From: Sepiola atlantica
Lineage: Eukaryota > Mollusca > Cephalopoda > Sepiida > Sepiolidae
Assembly (NCBI GenBank): GCA_963556195.1
Contig: OY744517.1
Span: 144,938,382-145,002,381, forward strand
DNA: 64,000 nucleotides
Direction of reading: 5' to 3'
In this document: positions 39,885-51,121 of the stretch, piece after piece
Numbering within the stretch: the first letter of the stretch is position 1
Layout: each line of letters opens with the position of its first letter
Translations under genes and position numbers: made by a program
The notes under the pieces: model-generated
The model's database searches: none
Seen by the model: the letters and a program-made list of their open reading frames with translations, nothing else
Told to the model about the DNA's origin: nothing

Positions 39885-40415
39885 ATTACGGTATCGTTTG
39901 ATCATTAAATTATTAACTGAATCAAATTATAAATGAATTTTATCACGCTAATTTTGTTTATTTCTAATCTCTATAAGATTATTGGATGCAAAAAGCTTCC
40001 AAAACGTTCAATCCTCTAATTAAACGACGATTTGTTAAGAAACTAAGCCAGTTTAAATGACTTTATATTCGACAGTTTAAATGCTTTCAAATTCCTTGAA
40101 CATTTCGAAAGATCACGAAGTAATTCATATTTTTTTCTTTCAACTATTAACAAAAGGTTAAAATGGCTGTATTGTTTACGAAGACACCGATATGCATTCT
40201 GACGGGTTTAATTTCGTAATTAAAATGTATTTTTTTAAATAAGAGAAAAAAATCGTTTTATTTTACGCTATTTTATTTCAATAAATAATCGATTAATAGT
40301 CAATAAAAATATAAATTCAATGTGTAATAATGATCAAATTTACGTTGACAGGAGAAAGATACACACACATAGACACACGAGAAGTGGTCACACAGTTTTA
40401 TTGATATTGAGATAG
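39885..40415 (+). repeat. Dispersed repeat R1, copy 1
   Basis: The part from about 40050 (TTAAATGACTTTATATTCGA) to 40414 (ACGAGAAGTGGTCACACAG) matches 41814-42166 at roughly three quarters identity, including AATAAATAATCGATTAATAG. The part before it (TCATTAAATTATTAACTGAA) matches 59330-59490. Three partial copies imply an interspersed element of at least 530 bp. No protein is encoded and the class is unknown. Confidence 0.7.
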
Positions 40416-40471
40416 AAATTTAGCTATAATTGTAGGTTTACACCGGCTACCCGCGTCTCGCAATGCGAGTC

Positions 40472-40936
40472 TACTTTTTAGGCGATTATGTGTGAACACA
40501 CTGAAAAACTTGGCGGAAAGAAGGAGAGGAAGAAGAAGAAGAAAAAAATTATAATTTAGACTAGAGAATTAGTTTCGCATGTAAATTTAACGTAAAATGA
40601 CCCCCCCCCCCATTTCTGATTCATTCTATCGTTTGAGGGCAGTTGGCCATTTTTTTTTGCTATGGGAGATAAATTCTGTGCGTTTTTTAAGGGAAGGGGT
40701 GTTTACATTTTTATGCGATTACGTCTGGTTTTATGATCTTACCACCTCGGACTTAGAATTAGTGGTAAAAAGATTTTGTTACTTGTCTTAAAAAGTTAGA
40801 AAATGCGGGGGAGGGGGGATTTTACGTTAAGTTTATATACGAAACTGATCCCCCACTATAAATTCTAAAATAGTTGTTCTTTTTCTTTCCGCCAAGTTTT
40901 TCAGAGTGTTTACACGTAATCGCCTAAAACAAGTAA
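40472..40936. mobile_element. Foldback element F1, copy 1
   Basis: Long inverted terminal arms: left 40472-40608 (TTAGGCGATTATGTGTGAAC, AAAAACTTGGCGGAAAG, TTAGTTTCGCATGTAAATTT, AACGTAAAATGA) and right 40807-40936 with the complements in reverse order (TTTTACGTTAAGTTTATATA, CTTTCCGCCAAGTTTTTCAG, TACACGTAATCGCC). About 200 bp of unique sequence lies between, bounded by poly-C and G-rich tracts. No transposase. The same arms occur at 52341-53355, so this is a family of non-autonomous foldback DNA elements. Confidence 0.8.
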
Positions 40937-41332
40937 ACATTTCATTGAGACGGCAGGGGAGGGGTCAGCGAAGGGTGTCAATCTACAATTTTACCGAGAT
41001 CTCTGCACTCCCTCCACCGACCAAGAAAGTTGTTTTTCCAAACACAAAGCAAAATATGAAACTCTGTACTTATGTGTCTGTAAAGTCATGTTGATTGAAA
41101 AAAAAAATCTTTATTTAATTAATTAACAGTTATTAAGTTTAATATCTTTTTCTCTACTGTACGAGTTTTTGAATATTTGCCATTGAAAAAAATGAAAGTA
41201 AAATCTAAAACACCGGAAATTAGTTTCTTCTTTAGATTTCGAGAAGAAAGTGTATTTAAAAAATGAAAGGAATAACAAAGATTCATGTCATCGGTCGACG
41301 GGAAATAACATAACAAAGCAACGTGGTCGACA

Positions 41333-41812
41333 TTCTTTCTTTCTTTCCTCTGTCTTTCTTTATCTCTTCTTTTTTATTTCTTTCGTTCTTTCTTTCTTTT
41401 TTAATTCTTTGGTTCTCCTTTTTCTATTTTTGTCTCTTCTTGCTTATTTCTTCCATTTTTTTTCGTTCTTTTTCCTTTCTTTCTCTTCATTTTTACCATT
41501 ATCCCCCCCCCTCAATTTTTGCTTTATTTAGATTCATTCTTTCTTTTATTTCCCCTTGCCTTCTTGTTACCATTTTTGTCTCCTTTCTTTCTCTTCCTTC
41601 CTTCTTTTTCCACCATTCTTCTTAATTTCTTTCTTTCTCTTTCTGTCCTTTTCAACAATCTTTCTTTTTTTGTTTCCCCCTTTATTTACTATTTATTTTG
41701 CAATTTTCAACCCTTTTTTCTTACTCTCTCGTTTTATGTCTCGTTATTACAGTTTTCCATTCATTTTCTTATTCTGAAAACTTTTCACCTTCAACTCTTT
41801 TTATTTATTAAA
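41333..41812. repeat. Polypyrimidine low-complexity tract
   Basis: About 480 bp of CTTT/TTTC-rich sequence with interspersed C runs. Four overlapping frames of 70-100 codons (FFLSF-like) are composition artefacts. Confidence 0.85.
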
Positions 41813-41813
41813 C

Positions 41814-42166
41814 AAGTTAAATGACTTTCTATTCGACAGTTTAAAGGCTTCCAAAATCCTTTAAAATTTTGAAAAGTCACAAAGTAATTATTTTATTTTC
41901 AACTATAAGAAAACGATAAAACTTGTTTAATTGTTTACAAAGAAACCGAAATGCATTCTGATTGATTTAATTTCGTAAGTAAATTAGTTTTTGTAAATAG
42001 AATTTTTAAAAACTCCGTATTTTATACATTTTTGATTTAAATAAATAATCGATTAATAGTAAATAATAATAAAATAATAATTTGTAAGTCACGTAGAGCA
42101 AGAAACACATATACACAGAAACAGATATACGAGAAGTTGTCTCATAATTTTATTAATATAGATAAG
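41814..42166 (+). repeat. Dispersed repeat R1, copy 2
   Basis: Direct, diverged copy of 40050-40414, starting TTAAATGACTTTCTATTCGA and ending at ACGAGAAGTTGTCTCATAA and TTTTATTAATATAG. It lies about 600 bp upstream of the jub-like start codon. Confidence 0.75.
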
Positions 42167-42289
42167 TGACTTTAAAATAACTTAAAAGAAAAAAATATTT
42201 AAAAACAATTTACTTATTTATAATAATTTGAATAGAAATTGAATAAAAGTTAAAGTATTTAAAAATATGTTGTTGAAATATGAGGCGTG

Positions 42290-42765
42290 TTAAAAAAAAC
42301 GTAATATTTTTGTTTTGCGATAAAAAAGACGCGAATCGAGATAAGGGTGTGATTCGGCTGATAGTAAAAAAAAAAAAAATAGTGCGCGCTGCGGTCGAAG
42401 TGCGAATGATATTAATACGCGGCGCGGGTTCCCCCGCCATTGCAGTAGTCAACCCGAATAGCTCTTCCCCAGTAACACGTTATCACAAAAACAGCCTAGT
42501 AGTAGAGTGTTTTCACTGTGTGTGCTCCGTCTTTTTGGAGCTGGTTATGGATTAAACACTATCAAATACGAGGGATGTAAATACGAAACAACACGGGATA
42601 CAACACGGTAAAAAAAAGAACGATACGCGTATGTAACACAAATAACTGGATGTAACGTCAGTAACAAAAAAATTGTACGTTATTATTATTACACACACTC
42701 GTTTTTCCTTTTACGTACAATTATTTTGATTTCTAACTCTTACGGACTCCCAATTAAAAGGTGTC
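42290..42765 (+). promoter_or_regulatory. Probable 5' region of the jub-like gene
   Basis: The 475 bp before the start codon include a short CpG-rich patch (42381-42440, with GTGCGCGCTGCGGTCG and ACGCGGCGCGGG) in an otherwise AT-rich setting, and a CRE-like half site (TAACGTCA, about 42653). No convincing TATA box or transcription start could be fixed. A plus frame of 91 codons at 42280-42555 has no recognisable content. Promoter and 5' UTR are inferred from position only. Confidence 0.35.
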
Positions 42766-44920
42766 ATGGATGGCTACCAAGATGATACAGACAAGGACAT
42801 CAATAGGTTCAAGGAGGATCTGAGTCTGTTTGAGGTGCCGACACCCCAGACCTACTGGCGGGAGGTTACCACGAAGAAATCGGACACCTCCGCGGGAGAG
42901 GAGTTCAAATGCAAGCAGAACCTTTATACGACCCACATGCAACACCAACAGAACCGACAAGGACAGCAGATGAAATTCACCCAAAAAACCCTAGTCACCT
43001 CGTCTCGTGGGTTTAGTCCGAGCGGCGAACACACGCCGCCCCAAACGCCCAACCTTTTACAACACCAACTACAGCAACACCACGCGGGCCTTATGAACAT
43101 CAGAGGTGATTCTTACTCGAAACCCCCGATTCCGATGTTGCTGGGTCATCCCGGTTCCGTCGGGGTCAAACAGGTGCCCATGTCGATGATGTTTTCCCAC
43201 CACCACGCGGCGGGACCCAGCAGTATGCTCCCGCCGCCGCCGCCTTCCTCATTTCAACATACACAGAACAACATCGCCCTGTCGTTGGCTGAAAACATGA
43301 ACAACGTAGGCTTCATGCCCATGGGAGGTTTCCCCCACTATCCAGGCACGATGGGATTTAAAAGCGGCACATCGTCAGCTAGTGGGTCACCGTCGCCTTC
43401 GCCCTCTTTCCCGAACAGCACTCTACCGATCCACCACTCTCAGCTGGATAACATGGGAATCATGTCCGGGTTTCCGCGCTACCAAAGTTCGATGGGGTTC
43501 AAGACCACAAGCCCTTCTTCTGGGTCCCCTTCTTTTCCCAACTGTACGATTCCGCCTCCACCGCCACCACCCCCGCCTCCTTCGGCCGCAGCTATCGCCG
43601 CAGCCCACGCGGCCGTCTCCCAGCAACCTCCGGGCCTTGCCATGACTTCGTCATCGTCCACTCCTACCATGATTCCTATTCAAGTTAATTCACACCAGTC
43701 GTCAGGTACGACTGTCAACAATAAACATCAACAGCCTGGTTCGAATTATTCCAGCCCCCGATCGAGCCTTGGCAGCGGGGGCGGCGACTCCAAAAACTCC
43801 AGTCCCCGAACCAGCTTGATAAATCCCCAGGTTGCCCAACCTGCACCTTTACCGCTGGTGTATGAACAGCGCCTAGGAGGCAGTCCCCGGTCGAGTATCA
43901 CAAGTTCTAGGTCCAGCATCAGTGCTGGCTCCGTCGATTCGAAGCACTCGAGTCCAAGGGCCAGCCTGACTGGACCCTTGTACGACCGTTTCCCCAGCCC
44001 CCGGGGGAGCCTCGTGATGACCAACCACGACAACAGATCTATGGGACCACATCCTGACAGCGTAATCAACTCAAACGCGTACCCAGCACATTTGAATCAT
44101 CAAACTATGATGATGCAACCCCCAGGTGGACCCAGGTCGATGTTAGTGGATAGCAGATTTAACGAACCTGCCCCACCCCACATTTTTAACGACCCCAGAT
44201 ACCGGACACATCCGATAATTATATCTTCCTCTCCTTCAACTTCACTATGTGATGTGACAACCGATTTATCATCACAGCCTATTTATGCCAATACTGCCCA
44301 GTTTTTGCAAACTTCCACGGCCCCCTCTACCGCTACTAATCAGGGACAAACCCCAAGCATTACGACTGGCGTCGGCTCTAACATACTCAAGCCTAATTTA
44401 CAGGGTTCTAATTTGGGGACCCGCCTGCCGCTGTACTACGAAACTATACCCCCGAAACAAAGTGGCCCCTCGGAGGCCGAAAAGAAACTGGCAGTTTTGA
44501 CCCAGCAGCTCGAAAATGAGATGCGTATCTCGACGACACCCCGTAAATCAACGGACGTACCCAAAGAGCCCCCACCCCCCTATCACGGTCCCCACAAGAC
44601 GGAACCCATGCCGGGTAGTAGTAGTAGTAGTTCCAGTCCGGCCAGAACCCCCGTGAAATACGCCAGTCTCCCCATGAACCTGGCGAACGAGGCCCCTACG
44701 GTGGCCAGTCAGAATAGTCACCAATCGAACGCCTCCCCTGGATATCATTCACCTACCATGGAGAGTAGTACCCAGAAGGCGAAACCTGCGTTGCCCCACC
44801 TTACATATCAAGTGACCCCTGGACCCAGCAAGGGTCCGTCGGAGGCGGAGAAGAAATTAGCTGCTCTTACCCAGCAGCTGGAGGATGAAATGGAAAATAA
44901 CCCCCAGGGAGAATACTATG
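42766..44920 (+). CDS. jub: Ajuba/LIMD1-family LIM protein (jub-like), first coding exon
   Basis: This encodes the long disordered pre-LIM half of a Zyxin/Ajuba-family scaffold; family members link junctions and the actin cytoskeleton to LATS/Warts in Hippo signalling and also act in miRNA silencing. The start has a good Kozak context (G at -3 and +4). The N-terminus (MDGYQDD...RFKEDLSLFE) resembles LIMD1. Visible parts are His/Gln-rich patches (about 70-150), a ten-proline run at 263-272 followed by Ala, five SPRxS(L/I) motifs in 329-416, a PPPPY motif at 602-606 and a Ser run near 615. The motif GPSEAEKKLAxLTQQLExEM occurs twice, at 567-586 and 690-709. The second copy runs into NPQGEYYG, where LIM1 begins in relatives. 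The exon ends after codon 718 plus one base; the open frame continues falsely into the intron to 44973. The three LIM domains are not in this window. Confidence 0.88.
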
Positions 44921-44926
44921 GTGAGT
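44921..44926 (+). other. Splice donor of jub-like exon 1
   Basis: GTGAGT directly after GAATACTATG. Splicing here leaves phase 1 and would split the Gly codon of EYYG, matching the point where related proteins pass from the EYFG motif into the first LIM cysteines. Confidence 0.8.
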
Positions 44927-45041
44927 TTGGAAAAATAATTATTAGTTCCATGTCGTCTCCACTGTGTGTGTGAGTGTTTTTTGTTTTATTTTAAATTAAA
45001 ACAGGTATTTTTTTGTTGTTGCTTTATGTACCATTTAAAAA

Positions 45042-45220
45042 AACATGCAAATATCCATTTCACTAATTTACGTGTCTAAAATAGGAATAACGAAATTATC
45101 ACGAAAGAAAGCAATTTTTTTTTTTTGGGGGGGGGGGGAAGTTACTTTCTTTCTCGTGATAATTTCGTTATTCCTATTTTAGTCACGTAAATTAATTAGT
45201 GAAATGGATATCTGCATGTT
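45042..45220. mobile_element. Hairpin element in jub-like intron
   Basis: Arms 45042-45111 and 45146-45220 are inverted copies (AATAGGAATAACGAAATTAT and ATAATTTCGTTATTCCTATT; ATATCCATTTCACTAATTTA and its complement), about 90% identical, around a short loop with T and G runs. The arm piece ATTTACGTGACTGAAATAGG also occurs singly near 45598 and, more diverged, near 48219, so it belongs to a dispersed family. Confidence 0.75.
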
Positions 45221-46290
45221 TTTTTTTCTCCAATCGGGTGTTTTTTTTAGGTGCCCCCTAACCAAGAAAAGTATCCTTCCACCAACCTTAAGCTCCTGAA
45301 AAAAAAACCCAAACAAACCATATCCTACCACTAACTCTAAGTCTTGGTGAAATGCCCCTCCTACCCTCCGGTTTCGAGACGGAAGTGATTCTATGAAAAT
45401 ACCCTAGAAAATTATGAACTTTAATTATCGCCCTTTCTTAGCTAGCCTCGTTCTCGACTTGTTTGGTAAAGATAGAGATTATTTTCATTTCGGCGTTTCA
45501 CGTGTACGATGAAACTTAATATAACCTAGTGTTTCTAATGTTATTTTTTTTTCTAAAAACAGGGTTTAAGTAAAAATAAGTTTTTAGGAGTAAATAATTT
45601 ACGTGACTGAAATAGGAATTGACCAATACTTTATCACCCTTCCTCCCCAGTTGTATAAGATGACCCTCCCCCATTCATTTAATTCTTTTTACAAATTGAA
45701 TGTTTCGTATTTCTGAATCGCACGTGTTATAATTGGATTTATTGGTCACTTAGTGTCAGTGATAACCAATTGTGGCAACTGGTAGTGACTGGCATGTAAG
45801 TATTTCGTATCTACATTATTTGGTTTGGACGTGATTACGTCTTAATCACATGAAATAAAACAACTCTCCACTCTATAATAAAGACACATGTGTATTTATT
45901 TGTATCTATATTAATATCTATTTAGTCACGCAAAAGTTAGCGAATAAAAAAAAAATTCTGAACGAAACCATTTCAAATGTTTAGAGGAAGAAAGTAGCAA
46001 GTCAGACATCCCCCTCCGCTGTCTGAAATGAATTCGGAAAGAAACTTTTCACTCTATTTCCATAATTGACGTTTTCTTTTCTTTTTTTCCTTCTTTCTAT
46101 ACCGATTGATACATTTTTTTCTGTTTAAAACTTTCAGTTTGAGTTTTTCTTTATTTCTTTTTTTAACTTAACCGATTAAGACGTTATTCTATATAAATTT
46201 TAGTGCGAACACTGGCGAAGCATACTTTTTCCGTCACTCGCAAATGTAATGAATAATAGAATCCAATTTACAATTATTATTAATGAAATA
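45221..46290. other. Presumed intron 1 of jub-like gene, no gene seen
   Basis: AT-rich sequence with T runs. The only repeat noted is the fragment near 45598 (ATTTACGTGACTGAAATAGG). No LIM-coding exon was found. Confidence 0.5.
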
Positions 46291-46445
46291 ATTGGATTAT
46301 TTTGATTACTATTCACATCTTGGTTGTTATATTCACAACCTTTAGGCCAATCTAACCTCCGACTTTCTATGGGTGTTTCACTTTGATCTTTGTCAAACTC
46401 CGGAACCTGGACGGAATTTCGAACTGAACCCTTTGAGTATGGGAA
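46291..46445 (+). repeat. Dispersed repeat R2, copy a
   Basis: It contains ATCTTGGTTGTTATATTCAC, then AACCTTTAGGCCAATCTAAC and CTCCGAC, and ends near GAATTTCGAACTGAACCC. The same arrangement occurs twice at 55985-56262 and once inverted at about 47128-47200. No coding capacity. Confidence 0.65.
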
Positions 46446-46597
46446 CAATTACTTATAAAATTTATAATATAAATAGGTTAGAACACCAGTAAGAAAATTG
46501 CAATATGAGTAACAGTAAAAAAATGATCATATGAGATTTATTACTAATATTATACATCTAGATAAAAATTAGCTTTCAGACTCATGGAATTGTCCAC

Positions 46598-46770
46598 ATG
46601 TAACCATGGCTGTACGGTTAAAAACGTTGGTTAACAATCGGTTTTAAGTGACAGTCTTCTGGAGGTTGAAGGTTCAATCTTTACGATAATAACTAAGAAT
46701 AACATACATTAACCCAATTCAACCGGTTTTGACTGACGGGACGAGAACAATCTATTAAGTAAAATAGAAA
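46598..46770 (+). mobile_element. tRNA-like SINE (family S1), copy 1
   Basis: TGGCTGTACGGTTAAAA resembles a pol III A box and GAAGGTTCAATCTT a B box, about 60 bp apart. The following body (AACATACATTAACCC to GGGACGAGAACAATCTATT) matches, inverted, 56265-56402. Two copies with a common 3' border (GAGAACAATCTA) support a SINE. Confidence 0.6.
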
Positions 46771-47485
46771 ATATCCACTTCATCATGGCCGCCATATCGG
46801 AAATTGCGAATCACTCATATTTTAAGCCAAATTTTTTTGTTGCTAATAATTTGTTTTCAGCAATTTGTTTAATTATTAACAAATAATAAAATCAAACTAT
46901 TTTTTGTAAATGGAAATTTAACAAAAACTGAAACTAAAAACAGAAATTCTTCACAAAAGCTAAGCGGCCTAAAATAATAGGATTATTTTTGATTAACATC
47001 GGTTCGCAATTTCCGATTTCAGATATGGAGGCCATGATAAAGTGAACATGGTATCTTTTACTTTACTCAGACTCAAAACACTCAAAAAACAAATATACAA
47101 CAAATAAAAGTAACTGTAGGCGATAAAAGTTTCGGAGGTTACATCGGCCGAAACTTTGTGAAACCAAGATGAAAATAGTTGTCCGATAGATTGTCAAATT
47201 GTGATTGTACAATGTACATTCACTTGTAGAAGATAAAACAGCTTTCTCATACCCAAGGATTTTTACCTTACAAAATCTCTTGAAATTATTTTAATTAAAA
47301 ACAAAAGTTTAACTTTTAATTTACAAATAAAATAGAATATTCATTAATTCATTAAAAAATAATTTCAAATTCAGAGCTTTTTGAAAGATTTCAATTTAAT
47401 AAATAATTAATTGTATCTGTTCTGGGCAAACGTTGAGATCAACCGTTTAAACAGTTTCTTCAAAAATTAAAATAAAATTAGTGTA
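46771..47485. other. Presumed intron, with an inverted R2 fragment
   Basis: AT-rich. At about 47128-47200 the minus strand carries R2 (complement of GGAGGTTACATCGGCCGAAA and of ACCAAGATGAAAATAG). Nothing else recognised. Confidence 0.5.
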
Positions 47486-47489
47486 TATG

Positions 47490-47527
<38 letters not shown>

Positions 47528-47534
47528 TATATAT
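47490..47534. repeat. (TA)n microsatellite
   Basis: About 20 TA units with one break. Confidence 0.95.
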
Positions 47535-47943
47535 GATTATGACATTAAGAACGTTTTGGAGTTAAAATCAATTTAGTATTACGCAGTAATAAGAAAAAAA
47601 GCGTTTTAATACTTTTTTGTCTTGAGCAATACAAAAAAAAAACATGGCGCCATGAACCAAATACACTACTTCCGGTTCTATTAAGACTCCATATTGTTAA
47701 AATCTCGATTATTCTAGCATATTTACACATTCAAACGTGTTTTTTTCCTCAGATTACATGCGCAATACTAAATAGATTGTAACTTTAAATGGTTCCTCAT
47801 TTAATATAAAAAAAAAAATTAAACCATTTTTATCGCCTATACACAATTTGATTTTTATCGCATTCTGTTTAAACCGTTGATCTCATCATTTACCATGTTA
47901 GTGTTCTGATACTACTTCATCTTTTCTGTCCTTGGTCACTCAG

Positions 47944-48075
47944 TTAATGAGAACTCCTTCTAGACTGAGGCAATTAAAATTATTGTCCCAATCCAGAGTG
48001 CCCCTTTTTGAGGAACTGGATTTTCCCACATTAAAAACCGACCTTGTGTCTAAAGCTGTCCTCGTGAGGAGGCAA
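47944..48075 (+). CDS. Possible isolated exon, unidentified
   Basis: A 132-bp open segment, part of a frame of 65 codons, lies between a pyrimidine-rich acceptor (CTTTTCTGTCCTTGGTCACTCAG with intervening bases; AG at 47942-47943) and a GTAAAT donor at 48076. It encodes 44 residues without ambiguous composition, with LMRTPSRLRQLKLLSQ early and VPLFEELDFPTLKTDLVSKA later. Both ends are phase 0, so it cannot follow the phase-1 jub-like exon directly. I do not recognise the protein. It may be an exon of a nested gene, a transposon remnant or chance. Confidence 0.25.
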
Positions 48076-48565
48076 GTAAATAAGGAACAATTACAGGAAT
48101 TAATAATCATTGACTATTATTTGAATTAAAATTGTAAACAAATAAATTTGCATTATTTAATTATGAGTACTAAGTACTAGTAAAAAAAAAGTTGTTCGAA
48201 ACATTTCACTTTTAATAATTTATGTAACTGATATAGGAATTAACTACGAATAGAATAAAAACGAAATTGAAACTTAACAAAAACCTAAACCAGACACCCA
48301 CCCACCCACCAAAAAATATCTTCGCCTCTGCCCTTGAAGTTAGCATTCACAAATATCCGGGGGCTTAGAACTAACATCAATGACGTATAAACCTTTCTCC
48401 TAGTAAACTCCCCGGATATCCTAGCACTAAGTGAAACAAACCTACAATCTCCAATCTCGTCACACCATTTTGACATGATTGGATACCTCCCACTCTATCG
48501 TAAAGACTGACAAACATATGCACGGGCTAAGAGTTTATGTTCGGAACACCCTCCCCTTGACTAGA

Positions 48566-48885
48566 ACAAAGTGTAGTATCTGTTCCGATGGATACTACAC
48601 CCCATAAACTGGTATTGTCTTGGCCTTCGGGGCTTGATTTACGCCGGTCTATGAGTCTGTCCTGTGCAGTTCTAGGAGGTCCACCCTCCCAGGCTTTGCC
48701 TCCCCTCTTTGGGGAGGAGTAAGTTTATAGCTTACTGCCTGAGGCGCCCCTATCGAGGAATGCCGACGGGGCTGCCCAGGCATTTTTTGTAGGCCAGAGT
48801 GCTCACCTTCTCGGGCGCTGGCTTTTCAAATCCCACTTTGCCGACCTTGTGTCACATCTTACTTTGTGGGAGGAAGATAAATAAA
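48566..48885 (+). mobile_element. SINE with U2-like head, 9-bp target duplication
   Basis: A 320-bp insertion splits the LINE endonuclease frame. TTGACTAGA stands on both sides (48557-48565 and 48886-48894), and removing the insert plus one copy restores the reading frame. The head ACAAAGTGTAGTATCTGTTC matches U2 snRNA around the branch-point recognition region. 48571-48600 also form a perfect 10-bp hairpin (GTGTAGTATC/GATACTACAC). The 3' module (48738-48885) starts GCCTGAGGCGCCCCTATCGA and contains GCGCTGGCTTTTCAAATCCC. The tail is GATAAATAAA. Confidence 0.8.
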
Positions 48886-50019
48886 TTGACTAGAGAACAT
48901 AAGCTAAAATCCGATGATCAAGGCTACATGTGCTTTAGATTAACCTTACAGCACAACGTTAGTTACTTATATTTCTTATACTGTTCTCTTTCGACCCAGG
49001 ACTGTACCTGGCTTAACTTTGTCTCTGAAAGCATAGATATAGCACTCTCACTCGATTCGAGTGTCCAATTTAGTGTACATCCCAGTGACTGGCTTGGATT
49101 CTCCAGCTATACAGACACAGCCGGTAACTCAACATATAGTTTCTCCATAGTGCACTCTCTCTCACAGACCGTCACTTTCTTGACTCACTTCTCTGATTGT
49201 GTGGACCAGCAAGCCTCACTTCTCAACCTGTTCTTGATGTCACTGTCCGAGGCTTGTGACGAATGCCCATAGCCTGCTTAGGAACAGTGATCACCTTGTG
49301 GTAATGATTGATATCACCCTAAAATCTCATCAAAAGAGAAAGTATACAGAGATGACCAGAAAACGCATTAAGTCACAGAAAATAGGTACTCGCGATTTCT
49401 GGAAAATCTTCAATAGTGTGGTGAATCAATAATTCCCCCGCTATCCAACCACAATGATGTCGTTTGTACGGTAACTGATAAGGCTGAACTACTTGCCCAG
49501 CGTTTTGCCGTAAACTCCACTTTGGACTCCGCAAACCACTCTCTCCCAAATTTCCCATTGCGGACTGAAGCCACATTTGATGACCTGATCATCACCCTAT
49601 CTCATGTCCGGGACATCATAAAAAACCTTGACACCTCCAAAGCATGTGGGTCTGATCTTATATCAATAATAGTAATTAAGAAATGCTCTGCTAAACTGGC
49701 ACCTGTTCTCTCTAAACACTTACAAATGTCTTGCCGAATCTTGCTTCCCTGATGACTGGAAAATTGCCTCTGTGGTACTAGTCTTCAAGAATTCTGAAGA
49801 TAGAACTGATTCTCAGAATTATCGTTCCATCAGTCTACTTTCGCTCTTTGCTAAAATCTTTGAATCCTTAATCAATCTAGCGATAGTCCGTCATCTCGTT
49901 AATGTTAAACTTCTTTCTGACCATCAATATGGATTAAAGCAAGCACGGTCTACTGCGGATATCCTAGCGGTCATCTCTGAACGCATATACCATAAACTGG
50001 ACAAGGCAGGTGAAGCTAA

Positions 50020-51121
50020 TGTTATGTTATGGCTTTTTTTCAATGGTTCAAAAGTCCTTTAAATCAACGCTTCTCAAATACGAAGTTTAGAACTGTTTTC
50101 AAACTTTTTCGTTAAGGCATTTAAACTGATAACAGTTCTTCTTTTAAAAGATTATTCTCTTTCTTTACCATGTGGACAGACGAGGGTTAGTCTCTTTTAA
50201 CGAGGACATTATGCGGCTGTGCGTGTCTCTTATAATGTATCCCATCGATAATATGATGATATAAACTACGTGCAACCTTTTTCTACTTTTTTTTAATCGT
50301 GTGTGTACGTGGATCTCTCAAAACTCTTTTAATACAATAGTTCACAATTTACCTGACATTCTTCTTAATCTTCTTCGTTCTGCACTTCGTCTGGCCATGA
50401 TCTTCGTGATCATCTAGCTTCGTGCTGTGGGTTTTCTTAAGAACTCCTTACCTTTTTCTTCGTCTTGTAGCTTGCTTGATCAATTGGCGTGGGGCATCTG
50501 TTCTCTGGGAATCAAAACTCTTTGATATGACAAAGAAAGGAACTCAGAAGACATGTTGAGAGGATTAGGGAAAGGTTGTTTATTGGTCCTTCCTGATATT
50601 GTCTGGGAGAGAGTCACGCCCCTCAGTTGCTTGTTTCTCAGTGTCTTTACTTAATTACTCTTCCTAACTAGATGGGGGAGATATGGATGGAGTCGCTCAT
50701 TTGAGACCAACATTTACAAGTTCAGACTATTATTTTAGACATCCGTGCTCTTCAGCTTCCATCACAGACTCGGTCTTTTGACATCTTCTTGCTTGGACTT
50801 CCATGTGTGGACTGAATCTAAACTCTAGTTTTTGACAAAACAAGTGACATCACAAACTCTTGTCTCGTGTCACTCAATCAGATAGGTGTACTCTCTGTCA
50901 CTTTTTGCCTGATCTTTGTTGGGCCCAAATCTTTGATGTCGGCCAAATCGTGTCAATTTATTATGATTTTGGCAAAATGAGTCACTCATGAGAACCAAAT
51001 TTACGCTTTCCAAAACACGTCATCTCAACCTGCACTTTATTTGCGGATTCCACCTAGGTCACGGTTCATACTAGTTAACTTAAGGGTTCTATAAATTATA
51101 GGGCCCCTTACTAATCCAACA
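50020..51121 (+). mobile_element. Probable solo LTR in the LINE
   Basis: 1102 bp inserted between GEA and ALDISK of the LINE reverse transcriptase frame. It begins TGTTATGTTATGG and ends CCAACA, so it has TG...CA ends. It is flanked by CTAA (50016-50019) and CTAG (51122-51125), a 4-bp target duplication with one change. No gag-pol coding lies inside. LTR identity is inference from the ends and the flanks; the ends fit a Gypsy or BEL type but the class is not determined. Confidence 0.6.

Noticed and set aside
42280..42555. 91-codon frame upstream of the jub-like gene
   Set aside because: Lys/Val-rich chance frame over an AT-rich and then CpG-rich stretch; no recognised domain.
43423..44069. 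Minus-strand frames inside the jub-like exon
   Set aside because: Antisense of a GC-rich exon; Gly/Arg-rich and without domains.
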